From: a bacterium
GTDB taxonomy: Bacteria > Auribacterota > UBA3054 > B51-G9
Length of the DNA: 20,348 nucleotides
Reading direction: 5' to 3'
NCBI GenBank assembly: GCA_029939815.1
Contig: JAOZSF010000001.1
Span: 5,020-25,367, forward strand
The position numbers were made by a program, and so were the translations under genes. This document shows positions 14,368 through 20,348 of this stretch, piece after piece (positions within the stretch are counted from its first letter, which is position 1; each line of letters begins with the position of its first letter). Below the pieces are notes generated by a model that was not told the origin of the DNA, searched no databases, and was given only the letters and a program-made list of their open reading frames with translations.

Positions 14368-15221
14368 TACTTAATTCCTTGTTTTGTTATAGAATTATAT
14401 ATTGCTTTCGCAAGTTTAACATTAAAAGTATGACCTGAACGGAGTGAAATTACATGAGCGCGTAATCGCTTTCCGACAAGTGATAAATCACCAATTATAT
14501 CCATTATTTTGTGCCTTACAAATTCATCTTTATAACGAAGACCCTCTTTGGAAAGTATCGCCCTGTCAGTTACGACAATCGCGTTATCTAAACTTCCGCC
14601 TTTTATCAAGCCGTTTTTCAAGAGCTGTTCGAGTTCATCGTAAGTTGCAAATGTTCTCGCGGGACCGATTTCATTTATAAAAGTATCACGATCGATTACA
14701 AAACTATGGAATTGTGTTCCTACAACCGGATGTTTATAATTCATCGTGTAGGATATTTTGTATTCATCGGACGGCAGAATACAAAGAGTCATTCCGTCTC
14801 CATCTACAGCTATCGGTTCATTTATTTCAATATAACTTGATTCCGCATTTTGTTCAACGCGGCCCGCTGAGTTAATTACTTCAATAAATTGTTTGCCTGA
14901 ACCGTCTGTTAACGGGGTTTCAGGCGCATCAACTTCGATTATAACATTGTCAATTTCAAGACATTGAAGCGTGGCAAGAATATGTTCAACAGTTTGAACA
15001 TACGCGCTGCCAATACCGATAGTTGTGCTTCGCTGTGTATTTACAACAGAAGTTACATGCGCCGGAATCTCCGGTTTGCCCGGAAGATCGGTTCGCCTGA
15101 AAATCACACCGGTATTTTCTCCCGCGGGCAGAAACTGCAGGGTAGTAAGTTCACCGGAATGGAGTCCTATTCCGCTAAGTTTAACCGGTTTTTCTATTGT
15201 AGCCTGTTTATACATATTCAT
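14367..15221 (-). CDS. lpxC: UDP-3-O-acyl-N-acetylglucosamine deacetylase
   Basis: LpxC is the zinc deacetylase that commits the cell to lipid A. The 284-residue protein has the zinc ligands H80 (TVEH, with the general base E79), H237 and D241 (DEFVRHKIMDIIGD), and the catalytic H264 in SGH. Length is close to the 300-305 residues of the E. coli type, with a short C-terminus. The start (MNMYKQATIEKP) overlaps the lpxD stop by 4 nt (ATGA), consistent with coupled translation. In other bacteria LpxC is controlled mainly by proteolysis; nothing about this can be seen here. Confidence 0.96.
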   Translation of the reverse strand: MNMYKQATIEKPVKLSGIGLHSGELTTLQFLPAGENTGVIFRRTDLPGKPEIPAHVTSVVNTQRSTTIGIGSAYVQTVEHILATLQCLEIDNVIIEVDAPETPLTDGSGKQFIEVINSAGRVEQNAESSYIEINEPIAVDGDGMTLCILPSDEYKISYTMNYKHPVVGTQFHSFVIDRDTFINEIGPARTFATYDELEQLLKNGLIKGGSLDNAIVVTDRAILSKEGLRYKDEFVRHKIMDIIGDLSLVGKRLRAHVISLRSGHTFNVKLAKAIYNSITKQGIK

Positions 15222-16255
15222 TTATTTTTTTCGGCGGTGAGTTCATCGAGTCGCTTTTCCAGTTCCTTAATTTTCTTCAATGCATTTGGAACTAAAGGAT
15301 CAGTAATCCATTTTCGTTTAACTTCCATGTGCGGTTTTGCCGGAGTTCCCATATAAAATCCGGGCTTGGTTATGTCACTTGGAACACCAACCTGAGCGCC
15401 GAAGATTACATCATCGCACACCTTGACGTGAGAACTGACACCTGCCTGTCCGGCGAGAACGCAATGTTTCCCTAATTTTGCTGAACCCGCGACACCTGAC
15501 TGTCCGCACAAAATAGAATCCTCGCCAACTTCAACATTATGTCCCACATGAACGATATTGTCGATTTTTGTTCCGCGTCGAATTATTGTATTATCGAATC
15601 TTGCTCTATCGACAGAGGAATTACCGCCTATTTCGACATCATCTTCGATAATCACTCCGCCGATTTGCGGAATTTTAATATATTTACCGTCAACTTTATC
15701 AAAACCAAAACCATCGGCGCCGAGAACAACACCGGAATGAATAATAACATTATTTCCTATTTTAATTCTTTCACGAATTGTAACATGAGGATATATTTTA
15801 GCGTTATTCCCCACCGTGGTGTAATGACCGATATATGTGTATGCTCCGATTAAACAATTATCTCCAATTGTTGCGCCGGGTTCAATAACCGCGTATGGCT
15901 GAACAGAAACATTTTCGCCGAGAATCGCGTCATCGGCAATTATTGCTGTCGGATGTATTCCGGGTGGGAATTCAATCGGCGGTGGAGCTAACGCGTCAGT
16001 TAAAATCTGAAAAGCTTTCCGGGGGTCTTTTACCCTGATTTGAGGAATATCTGTTTCACATTCAATATCCGCTCTGATAAGCACAGCGGAAGCTTTGGTT
16101 TTTTTCAAAGCGGTAAGATATTTCGGGTCAACAATAAAGGTCAAATGACCTTCTTCGGCTTCAGCGACTCCGCTTACGGTTTTTATACGAACATCGCCGT
16201 TGCCAATGAGTTCTGAATCGAGTAACTTAGCTATTTCTGATAATGGAATATCCAC
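15218..16255 (-). CDS. lpxD: UDP-3-O-acylglucosamine N-acyltransferase
   Basis: LpxD adds the second hydroxyacyl chain, to the amino group freed by LpxC. The 345-residue protein has the N-terminal uridine-binding domain (about 1-95), a long left-handed beta helix of hexapeptide repeats (about 100-310), and the catalytic histidine H239 in IVHVGHN. The C-terminus (KKIKELEKRLDELTAEK) is a short helix with heptad character. The start codon is GTG at 16255; the only sequence upstream is the 21-nt gap to the skp stop, so no ATG is possible. A GTG start may lower its translation relative to its neighbours. Confidence 0.95.
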   Translation of the reverse strand: MDIPLSEIAKLLDSELIGNGDVRIKTVSGVAEAEEGHLTFIVDPKYLTALKKTKASAVLIRADIECETDIPQIRVKDPRKAFQILTDALAPPPIEFPPGIHPTAIIADDAILGENVSVQPYAVIEPGATIGDNCLIGAYTYIGHYTTVGNNAKIYPHVTIRERIKIGNNVIIHSGVVLGADGFGFDKVDGKYIKIPQIGGVIIEDDVEIGGNSSVDRARFDNTIIRRGTKIDNIVHVGHNVEVGEDSILCGQSGVAGSAKLGKHCVLAGQAGVSSHVKVCDDVIFGAQVGVPSDITKPGFYMGTPAKPHMEVKRKWITDPLVPNALKKIKELEKRLDELTAEKNK

Positions 16256-16276
16256 GATTATTCGGTTTGTTAGTGG

Positions 16277-16843
16277 TTATTTTATTCTTTTAGGAACCGG
16301 CATTTTATCACGTAATCTTTGTTTTTCTGATTCGTAACTTTTATTTAATGTTTCTATTACTTTGTCAGTTAAATCGGTTACTTGTGTCCGGTCGAGATAA
16401 AGTATGGGTTTTAAATCAAAAACAATGGTCATGTTCATATCACGGCTGATTGTTTCAATTGTACGCTTGATTTTATTTGCAATTCTTTTCAAATCAACAC
16501 TTTGGCGTTCAAGCACTTCGTCTTTTGTTTGCTGCTGAAATGTGGCAAGTTCTTCCTGCTTTCTGCGATATTCTCTGATAAGTGGTTTCCTTTTTTCTTC
16601 CGACAATTCAGAAATTTCATTTGCCAGCTTTTTCAGTTCGTCAAGTTTGATTTGTCCCTCTTCCTCTTTTAACTCTATTTTATATCGTGCTTCACGGTCG
16701 ATCTCCTTATATTCAAGAGAAGCAAGCATGATTCTTTCAGTATCAGTAAATCCCATACGTAAAGCGGGTTTTTCAGCAGCTAAAGCGGCAGAAGACATAA
16801 AAAGAATGACTGCAGCTAATAAAAGCAGGGTATTATTTTTCAT
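16277..16843 (-). CDS. skp: Skp/OmpH-like periplasmic chaperone
   Basis: This 188-residue protein opens with a clear signal peptide (positively charged MKNN, hydrophobic LLLLAAVILFMSS, cleavage after ALA near residue 22). The mature part begins with the family's short beta strand (ALRMGFTDTERIM) followed by a long, charged, coiled-coil region (about 50-140) and returns with a strand (MTIVFDLKPILYLD), the pattern of Skp/OmpH tentacle proteins that carry unfolded outer-membrane proteins through the periplasm. Heading an operon with lpxD agrees with the skp-lpxD linkage known from many Gram-negative bacteria. bamA, often found upstream, is absent here. A strong promoter precedes it. Confidence 0.9.
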   Translation of the reverse strand: MKNNTLLLLAAVILFMSSAALAAEKPALRMGFTDTERIMLASLEYKEIDREARYKIELKEEEGQIKLDELKKLANEISELSEEKRKPLIREYRRKQEELATFQQQTKDEVLERQSVDLKRIANKIKRTIETISRDMNMTIVFDLKPILYLDRTQVTDLTDKVIETLNKSYESEKQRLRDKMPVPKRIK

Positions 16844-16894
16844 AATTGTAATTAAATGGTTGTTTCCTAATTTATTATATTTATCTTATTATTG

Positions 16895-16924
16895 ATTTTA
16901 ACAAAATATGCCGTGGTTTGTCAA
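16895..16924 (-). promoter_or_regulatory. sigma-70 promoter of the skp-lpxD-lpxC-fabZ-lpxA operon
   Basis: On the minus strand a consensus TTGACA (16924-16919), an 18-bp spacer and TAAAAT (16900-16895) with extended -10 TG just before it. The -35 box overlaps the stop codon of the upstream protease-like gene. The leader to the skp start is about 45 nt and has no Shine-Dalgarno sequence. Confidence 0.7.
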
Positions 16925-17391
16925 TGGCTTTTCGTTAAGAAATGCTTGAGTTTCTCCGTCGCTCGGTCAGCCTGTTTTCTGGTTTCAGGAGTTAATTCTT
17001 CACCCATATCAAAATCATATCCCGGTACGGATATAAGCATCGCTGAAGGGTCTTTATTATAAAGTTGATTAACAAGAGCTATCAAATCAGACGGGGTAAA
17101 GACGTGAGTTGTAAAACCGTTGGATTTTTTAGCTTCTATTTTATTTATAACTAATTCAGGGCTGTATTCTTCAATGTGTGCATCCAGAAAAAATACGGTT
17201 TTGGCAAGAGAAATGTCTTCCGTCATATCAATATCAAGCTGATAGGCAGTAATTATTGTAATTTCATCAATTTTCTCTTTATCCGCCCATTTTTGAATTT
17301 CACTTGCAATATAATGCCCCACGCCATCATCATTTCGATATGGGTTTCCGTATGCAATTATCAATTTTGTGTTGGTGCCATTTTTTTTCAT
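16921..17391 (-). CDS. hydrogenase maturation protease-like protein (peptidase A31 / HycI family)
   Basis: The 156-residue protein has the family's opening LIIAYGNPYRNDDGVG (D21/D22), the second ligand region VFFLDAHI (D70), and H96 in TTHVFTPSDL. In characterised members three such acidic/histidine residues bind nickel in the precursor of the NiFe hydrogenase large subunit before its C-terminal peptide is clipped. The later AMLISVPGYDFDMGEELTPE segment also fits. No hydrogenase structural or accessory gene is in the window. I place the start at 17391 (MKKNGTNTK); a longer frame to 17430 would add 13 residues lying upstream of the likely -10 box. It may be leaderless. Confidence 0.82.
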   Translation of the reverse strand: MKKNGTNTKLIIAYGNPYRNDDGVGHYIASEIQKWADKEKIDEITIITAYQLDIDMTEDISLAKTVFFLDAHIEEYSPELVINKIEAKKSNGFTTHVFTPSDLIALVNQLYNKDPSAMLISVPGYDFDMGEELTPETRKQADRATEKLKHFLTKSH

Positions 17392-17398
17392 AAGCAAT

Positions 17399-17407
17399 AT
17401 TATACCA
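17399..17407 (-). promoter_or_regulatory. extended -10 promoter of the protease-like gene
   Basis: On the minus strand TGGTATAAT (17407-17399) is a perfect extended -10. Only 7 nt separate it from the ATG at 17391, so transcription would begin at or next to the start codon. No good -35 is seen. Confidence 0.5.
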
Positions 17408-17432
17408 AAAAAGCTAAAATATATCCGCACAA

Positions 17433-17461
17433 TTGTATTTTTATACCGGTTATTGTATAAT
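17433..17461 (+). promoter_or_regulatory. sigma-70 promoter of the neuD-like operon
   Basis: TTGTAT (17433-17438), a 17-bp spacer and TATAAT (17456-17461), giving a predicted start near 17468 and a leader of about 30 nt. It is divergent from the promoter of the protease-like gene within the same 106-bp gap. Confidence 0.6.
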
Positions 17462-17497
17462 AACTCAATAACTTTTAACCATAAACAAATTAAAAAT

Positions 17498-18139
17498 ATG
17501 AAGTCAAATGATTTAATACCTTTTATTTGCTATGGCGCCGGTGGACACGCGGCAGTGGTTGAATCAGCTGTCATAAAAGGCGGGGAATATTATATTGTAG
17601 GTATCGCTGATGACGGTGTTCCAGCAGGAACAAGAATGATTCATGCTGAAGTATTTGGCGGGAAAGACCAACTGTCAAAATTTCTTGAAACCGGTATTTT
17701 TAAAATGCACGTTGCAATCGGCAATAATATCACACGCAAAAAAATAATCGACGAAATGAAAAAAATGGGATTCGAGATTATTACCATTAAACACCCAAAC
17801 ACAATAGTTGAAGTGAAAACTGAAATAGATGACGGTTGCTTTCTCGCCGCGCAGTCCGTAGTTGGCGCCCGCGCTAAAATCGGGCACGGATGTATTGTGA
17901 ATACAGCTGCGATAGTCGAGCACGATTGTATTCTTGAAGATTGTGTTCATATTTGTCCCGGAGCTCATCTTGCCGGAGATGTCACAGTTGGTGAAAAAAC
18001 AATGATTGGAACCGGTGCGGCAATAATCCCGGGTATCACTATCGGCAAAAATTGTACGATTGGCGCCGGAGCGGTTGTTATTAAGGATGTTAAAGATAAT
18101 GCTACTGTTGTTGGTAATCCGGGCAGAGTAATTGTATAA
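17498..18139 (+). CDS. NeuD/PglD-type sugar O/N-acetyltransferase
   Basis: A 213-residue acetyltransferase made of an N-terminal nucleotide-sugar-binding fold (FICYGAGGHAAVVES, 9-23) and a C-terminal left-handed beta helix of hexapeptide repeats (about 115-210). H142 in IVEHDC matches the catalytic histidine of PglD. The ending ATVVGNPGRVI is typical. Family members acetylate sialic acids or UDP-4-amino sugars for surface glycans; the substrate here is unknown, and no aminotransferase or dehydratase partner is adjacent. I choose the ATG at 17498: the 43 extra codons of the longer frame run across the promoter and have no family similarity. The gene opens a four-gene (+) cluster, 9 bp ahead of the Nudix gene. 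Confidence 0.9.
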   Translation: MKSNDLIPFICYGAGGHAAVVESAVIKGGEYYIVGIADDGVPAGTRMIHAEVFGGKDQLSKFLETGIFKMHVAIGNNITRKKIIDEMKKMGFEIITIKHPNTIVEVKTEIDDGCFLAAQSVVGARAKIGHGCIVNTAAIVEHDCILEDCVHICPGAHLAGDVTVGEKTMIGTGAAIIPGITIGKNCTIGAGAVVIKDVKDNATVVGNPGRVIV

Positions 18140-18148
18140 GGTGTTAAA

Positions 18149-18541
18149 ATGAAAAAAGTAATAATTCAGGCGGGTGTTGTTCCTTATTATTTCGATGACG
18201 GTATAAAAAAAATCATTCTTATTACCGCAAAGAATCCACGCAGAAACTGGATTGTTCCTAAAGGGCATGTTGAAAAAAAAACTGACCCACGGTCGGCAGC
18301 GGTTAAAGAAGCTTTTGAAGAAGCCGGCCTTAAAGGTAATCTAAAACCTGAGATTATCGGTTCGCTATTATATAAGAAAAAAAATAATGAGTATCAAGTC
18401 GATTTCTATCCGTTTGAAATTACGGAAATTCTCAATAACTGGCCGGAAAAAGAATCACGGGAAAGAATCGCCGTTGAACAGGGCTATGCCGGAAGATTTG
18501 TTCTTGATGAAAAATTATTGGAAATATTAAAGCAAGTATAA
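18149..18541 (+). CDS. Nudix hydrolase
   Basis: A 130-residue Nudix-fold protein. The box region is VPKGHVEKKTDPRSAAVKEA followed by FEEAGL; the metal-binding glutamates E54, E57 and E58 are present, while the usual Arg of REXXEE is Lys (K53) and the spacing after the Gly is non-standard. The preceding RRNWIVPKGH is typical of the group that cleaves diadenosine polyphosphates or diphosphoinositol polyphosphates, where similar box variants are common. The substrate cannot be fixed from sequence. It has a modest Shine-Dalgarno sequence (AAGGTG, 5 nt before ATG), unusual here, and is followed after 11 bp by a CYTH phosphatase gene. Confidence 0.88.
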   Translation: MKKVIIQAGVVPYYFDDGIKKIILITAKNPRRNWIVPKGHVEKKTDPRSAAVKEAFEEAGLKGNLKPEIIGSLLYKKKNNEYQVDFYPFEITEILNNWPEKESRERIAVEQGYAGRFVLDEKLLEILKQV

Positions 18542-18552
18542 TAAATAAATTT

Positions 18553-19026
18553 ATGCCAAAAGAAATCGAAAGAAAGTTCCTCGTTGAAAACGACTCATGG
18601 AAAAATTATGCTGTTGGCAAAAATGAGCTTAAACAAGCATATATCGCGAAATCAGATGATTGTATCATCAGAATAAGAATTTCCAACGATAATGCTTGGC
18701 TAACTCTAAAAGGAAAACAAATCGGTTTTACACGCCCGGAATTTGAATATCAGATTCCTGTCGCTGACGCCGAAGAAATGCTGGAAAAATTTTCACACGA
18801 TAATCAAATCCTTAAAAAAAGATTCTTTCTCGATTATAAAGGAAATGAATGGATCGTTGACGTTTTTGAAAAAGATAATGCCGGACTGGTTGTCGCGGAA
18901 ATAGAACTCGAAAACGAAAACCAAACTTTCGATTTGCCTCCATGGGTTGGAAAAGATGTTACAATGGACTTTAAATATACTAATTCTTCACTCGCGGAAT
19001 ATCCCTATAATAAATGGAAAAAGTAA
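18553..19026 (+). CDS. CYTH-domain (triphosphate tunnel) phosphatase
   Basis: The 157-residue protein opens with the diagnostic ExExK motif (E4, E6, K8 in EIERKFLV). Alternating charged strands follow (IIRIRISNDNAWLTLKGK, VDVFEKDN, VAEIELEN), as expected of the eight-stranded tunnel that binds triphosphate groups with a divalent metal. Bacterial CYTH proteins of this size are mostly inorganic tripolyphosphatases; some are adenylate cyclases or thiamine triphosphatases. The product size favours a stand-alone tripolyphosphatase. A TATAAT overlaps the upstream Nudix stop (18537-18542), so an internal promoter is possible, but no good -35 accompanies it. Confidence 0.9.
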   Translation: MPKEIERKFLVENDSWKNYAVGKNELKQAYIAKSDDCIIRIRISNDNAWLTLKGKQIGFTRPEFEYQIPVADAEEMLEKFSHDNQILKKRFFLDYKGNEWIVDVFEKDNAGLVVAEIELENENQTFDLPPWVGKDVTMDFKYTNSSLAEYPYNKWKK

Positions 19027-19070
19027 CATAAGCATCCTGCTTGTGAGTTTAATTAATAAATTTTCAGTTT

Positions 19071-20273
19071 ATGAAAAAAAGTATCGTATCAATCGTTAAA
19101 ATACCGGACTATAATACGGAAAAAGTTAAATCCGCTGTCGCAAAGTCTCTCGAACCGCTCGGCGGAATAAGCGCGTTTGTAAAACCGGAACAAAAAGTCC
19201 TGCTGAAACCTAATATCCTGCTCGGACTCTCACCGGATAAAGCTGCTACAACTCATCCGGCGATTATTACCGCGGTAGCCGAGCTTGTAAATGAAGCCGG
19301 TGGAATAGTTTTTCTTGGCGATAGTCCCGGTGTAGGAAGTTTTGAATCGGCGATGAAACCGACCGGGATAGGTGAAGTTGTAGAAAAGCTTGGAATAGAA
19401 CTTGCCGATTTTTCTAATGAACATTCTTTTGAGTGTGAGGATAATATTATCGCTAAACATATTAAACTGGCGAAAGCGGTTGCTGATGCGGACGTAATAA
19501 TTACTCTTCCAAAATTAAAAACACACGTACAAATGACAATGACGTGCGCGGTAAAAAACCAGTACGGGCTCGTTGTTGGAATGCAGAAAGGGGAGTATCA
19601 TTTCCGACTCGAAAACAGAGAGGCGCTCGCGGACCTTATGGTTGATATTAACAAAATCGCAAAACCTGCCCTCGCAATTTGTGATGCAATTGAAGCTATG
19701 GAAGGCGAAGGGCCAAGCGGAGGAACTCCGCGGAATCTCGGCATTATTCTCGCTTCAGCGGATTTATCGGCGCTTGATGTTGCCGCGTGCGAAATCATCG
19801 GCTTGAACCCAAATGATATTCCCGTCGTTCAGGCGTGCAAGCGGCAGAATTTCGGCGCGACTTCTTTGAGTGAAATCGAAATTGCAGGTGAATCAATCGA
19901 ATCAGTTAAAGTAACTGATTTTAAACAAATTGAAAATCTGAAAAGCGTGATGCGCATTCTGCCTATGCCGCAGTTCCTCCTTAAAATCGTTCGGGCGCAT
20001 TGGGCGGCTAAACCAAGAATTAATAAAGATAAATGTGTTAAATGCTACAAATGCCGAACAGGCTGCCCGGTTAAACCGCCGGCGATAGATCCCGACCGAC
20101 CGGTTGGAAAAGAAGTTGACGATAAAACCTGCATTCGCTGCTACTGTTGTCATGAATTTTGCATTGCCAAAGCAATAGATTTGAAAAAACCGTGGTTTGA
20201 CCGTGTATTCAGAGTTACAAAGATGATGAATTTTTTTAACAAGCATCTTGGTAAATTTTTACCGCATATATAA
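19071..20273 (+). CDS. DUF362 protein with two [4Fe-4S] clusters
   Basis: A 400-residue protein with an N-terminal DUF362 domain (about 1-290; KVLLKPNIL, THPAIITAV, LGDSPG, TLPKLKTHVQMTMTCAVKN) and a C-terminal ferredoxin-like domain. The cluster ligands are C322/C325/C328/C332 and C354/C357/C360/C364, both with CX2CX2CX3C spacing; the second lacks the proline that usually follows the last Cys. Such proteins are found in many anaerobes and are thought to act in electron transfer or maturation, but no member's reaction is known to me. It is the last gene visible in the (+) cluster, 44 bp after the CYTH gene, with no Shine-Dalgarno sequence. The two clusters suggest low-oxygen life. Confidence 0.88.
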   Translation: MKKSIVSIVKIPDYNTEKVKSAVAKSLEPLGGISAFVKPEQKVLLKPNILLGLSPDKAATTHPAIITAVAELVNEAGGIVFLGDSPGVGSFESAMKPTGIGEVVEKLGIELADFSNEHSFECEDNIIAKHIKLAKAVADADVIITLPKLKTHVQMTMTCAVKNQYGLVVGMQKGEYHFRLENREALADLMVDINKIAKPALAICDAIEAMEGEGPSGGTPRNLGIILASADLSALDVAACEIIGLNPNDIPVVQACKRQNFGATSLSEIEIAGESIESVKVTDFKQIENLKSVMRILPMPQFLLKIVRAHWAAKPRINKDKCVKCYKCRTGCPVKPPAIDPDRPVGKEVDDKTCIRCYCCHEFCIAKAIDLKKPWFDRVFRVTKMMNFFNKHLGKFLPHI

Positions 20274-20293
20274 TGACGTGCTTTCGCGCATCA

Positions 20294-20327
20294 TGGATTA
20301 ATGGATGACCGTGCGACAATACGCATG
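20294..20327 (-). repeat. dispersed palindromic repeat, copy 2 (inverse of 797-830)
   Basis: The reverse complement of these 34 bases equals 797-830 except at two positions. The hairpin is kept as a 6-bp stem on the plus-strand transcript, with one G-U pair. It lies 20 bp after the DUF362 stop and 21 bp before the window's end. The last bases (AAAGGAGG) could be a ribosome-binding site for a gene beyond the edge. Confidence 0.85.
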
Positions 20328-20348
20328 CTGAAAGTCCGCCAAAGGAGG

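Noticed and set aside
17369..17497. Longer start for the NeuD-like protein
   Set aside because: The extra codons cross the promoter and overlap the divergent gene; the family begins at about MKSNDLIPFICYGAGG.
797..20327. Terminal inverted repeats of one 19.5-kb transposon or genomic island
   Set aside because: The segment carries core lipid A, lysine and repair genes, no transposase or integrase, and uniform composition; dispersed repeats explain the match better.

Overview
The window is about 20.3 kb of low-GC DNA (roughly 40 %) from a Gram-negative (diderm) bacterium. It holds a complete stretch of lipid A biosynthesis genes (lpxD-lpxC-fabZ-lpxA behind a Skp/OmpH-like periplasmic chaperone) and dapB of the diaminopimelate pathway. 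Most starts lack a Shine-Dalgarno sequence, and lpxC and fabZ are separate genes rather than fused as in many Bacteroidetes. The gene content and the many palindromic repeats would suit a PVC-group or similar environmental lineage (Lentisphaerota-like is my guess), but nothing in the window proves a taxon. Coding density is high and the largest gap is 225 bp. I see no tRNA, rRNA, CRISPR array, transposase or phage gene.

Layout. 1-66 is the end of an unknown gene. 151-779 is a vapBC toxin-antitoxin pair behind a near-consensus sigma-70 promoter. 855-5773 (+) runs dapB, a UDP-glucuronate decarboxylase (UDP-xylose synthase), a nucleotide-sugar 6-dehydrogenase, a small membrane protein and a Wzx/MATE-type polysaccharide flippase, so it is mostly a surface-glycan block. 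5811-10768 (-) contains a small acidic protein translationally coupled to a Ski2/Mtr4-like helicase, then (separate promoter) a GH43 beta-xylosidase/arabinofuranosidase overlapping a YhcC-type radical SAM gene. 10994-13003 (+) is a PcrA/UvrD helicase. 13126-16843 (-) is the envelope operon skp-lpxD-lpxC-fabZ-lpxA, whose genes overlap or nearly abut, with a promoter overlapping the end of an upstream hydrogenase-maturation-protease-like gene. 17498-20273 (+) is neuD-like acetyltransferase, Nudix hydrolase, CYTH phosphatase and a DUF362/2x[4Fe-4S] protein.

How the genes work together. LpxA, LpxC and LpxD make the acylated glucosamine precursor of lipid A, FabZ supplies the hydroxyacyl/fatty acid cycle, and Skp escorts outer-membrane proteins. 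The dehydrogenase, UDP-xylose synthase, flippase and NeuD-like enzyme make and move sugars for a surface polysaccharide. GH43 would release xylose or arabinose inside the cell, as it has no signal peptide.

The most unusual signal is in the non-gene fraction. At least five families of short dispersed palindromic repeats occur in 20 kb. One composite sits inside the GH43 reading frame, adding about 30 residues without breaking it. Another tandem repeat supplies the last ten codons and the stop of the flippase. A third family differs between its two copies only in a hairpin loop. A fourth lies near both ends of the window in opposite orientation. This resembles the protein-coding palindromic elements of Rickettsia, but the sequences here are different and I cannot tell which enzyme, if any, spreads them.
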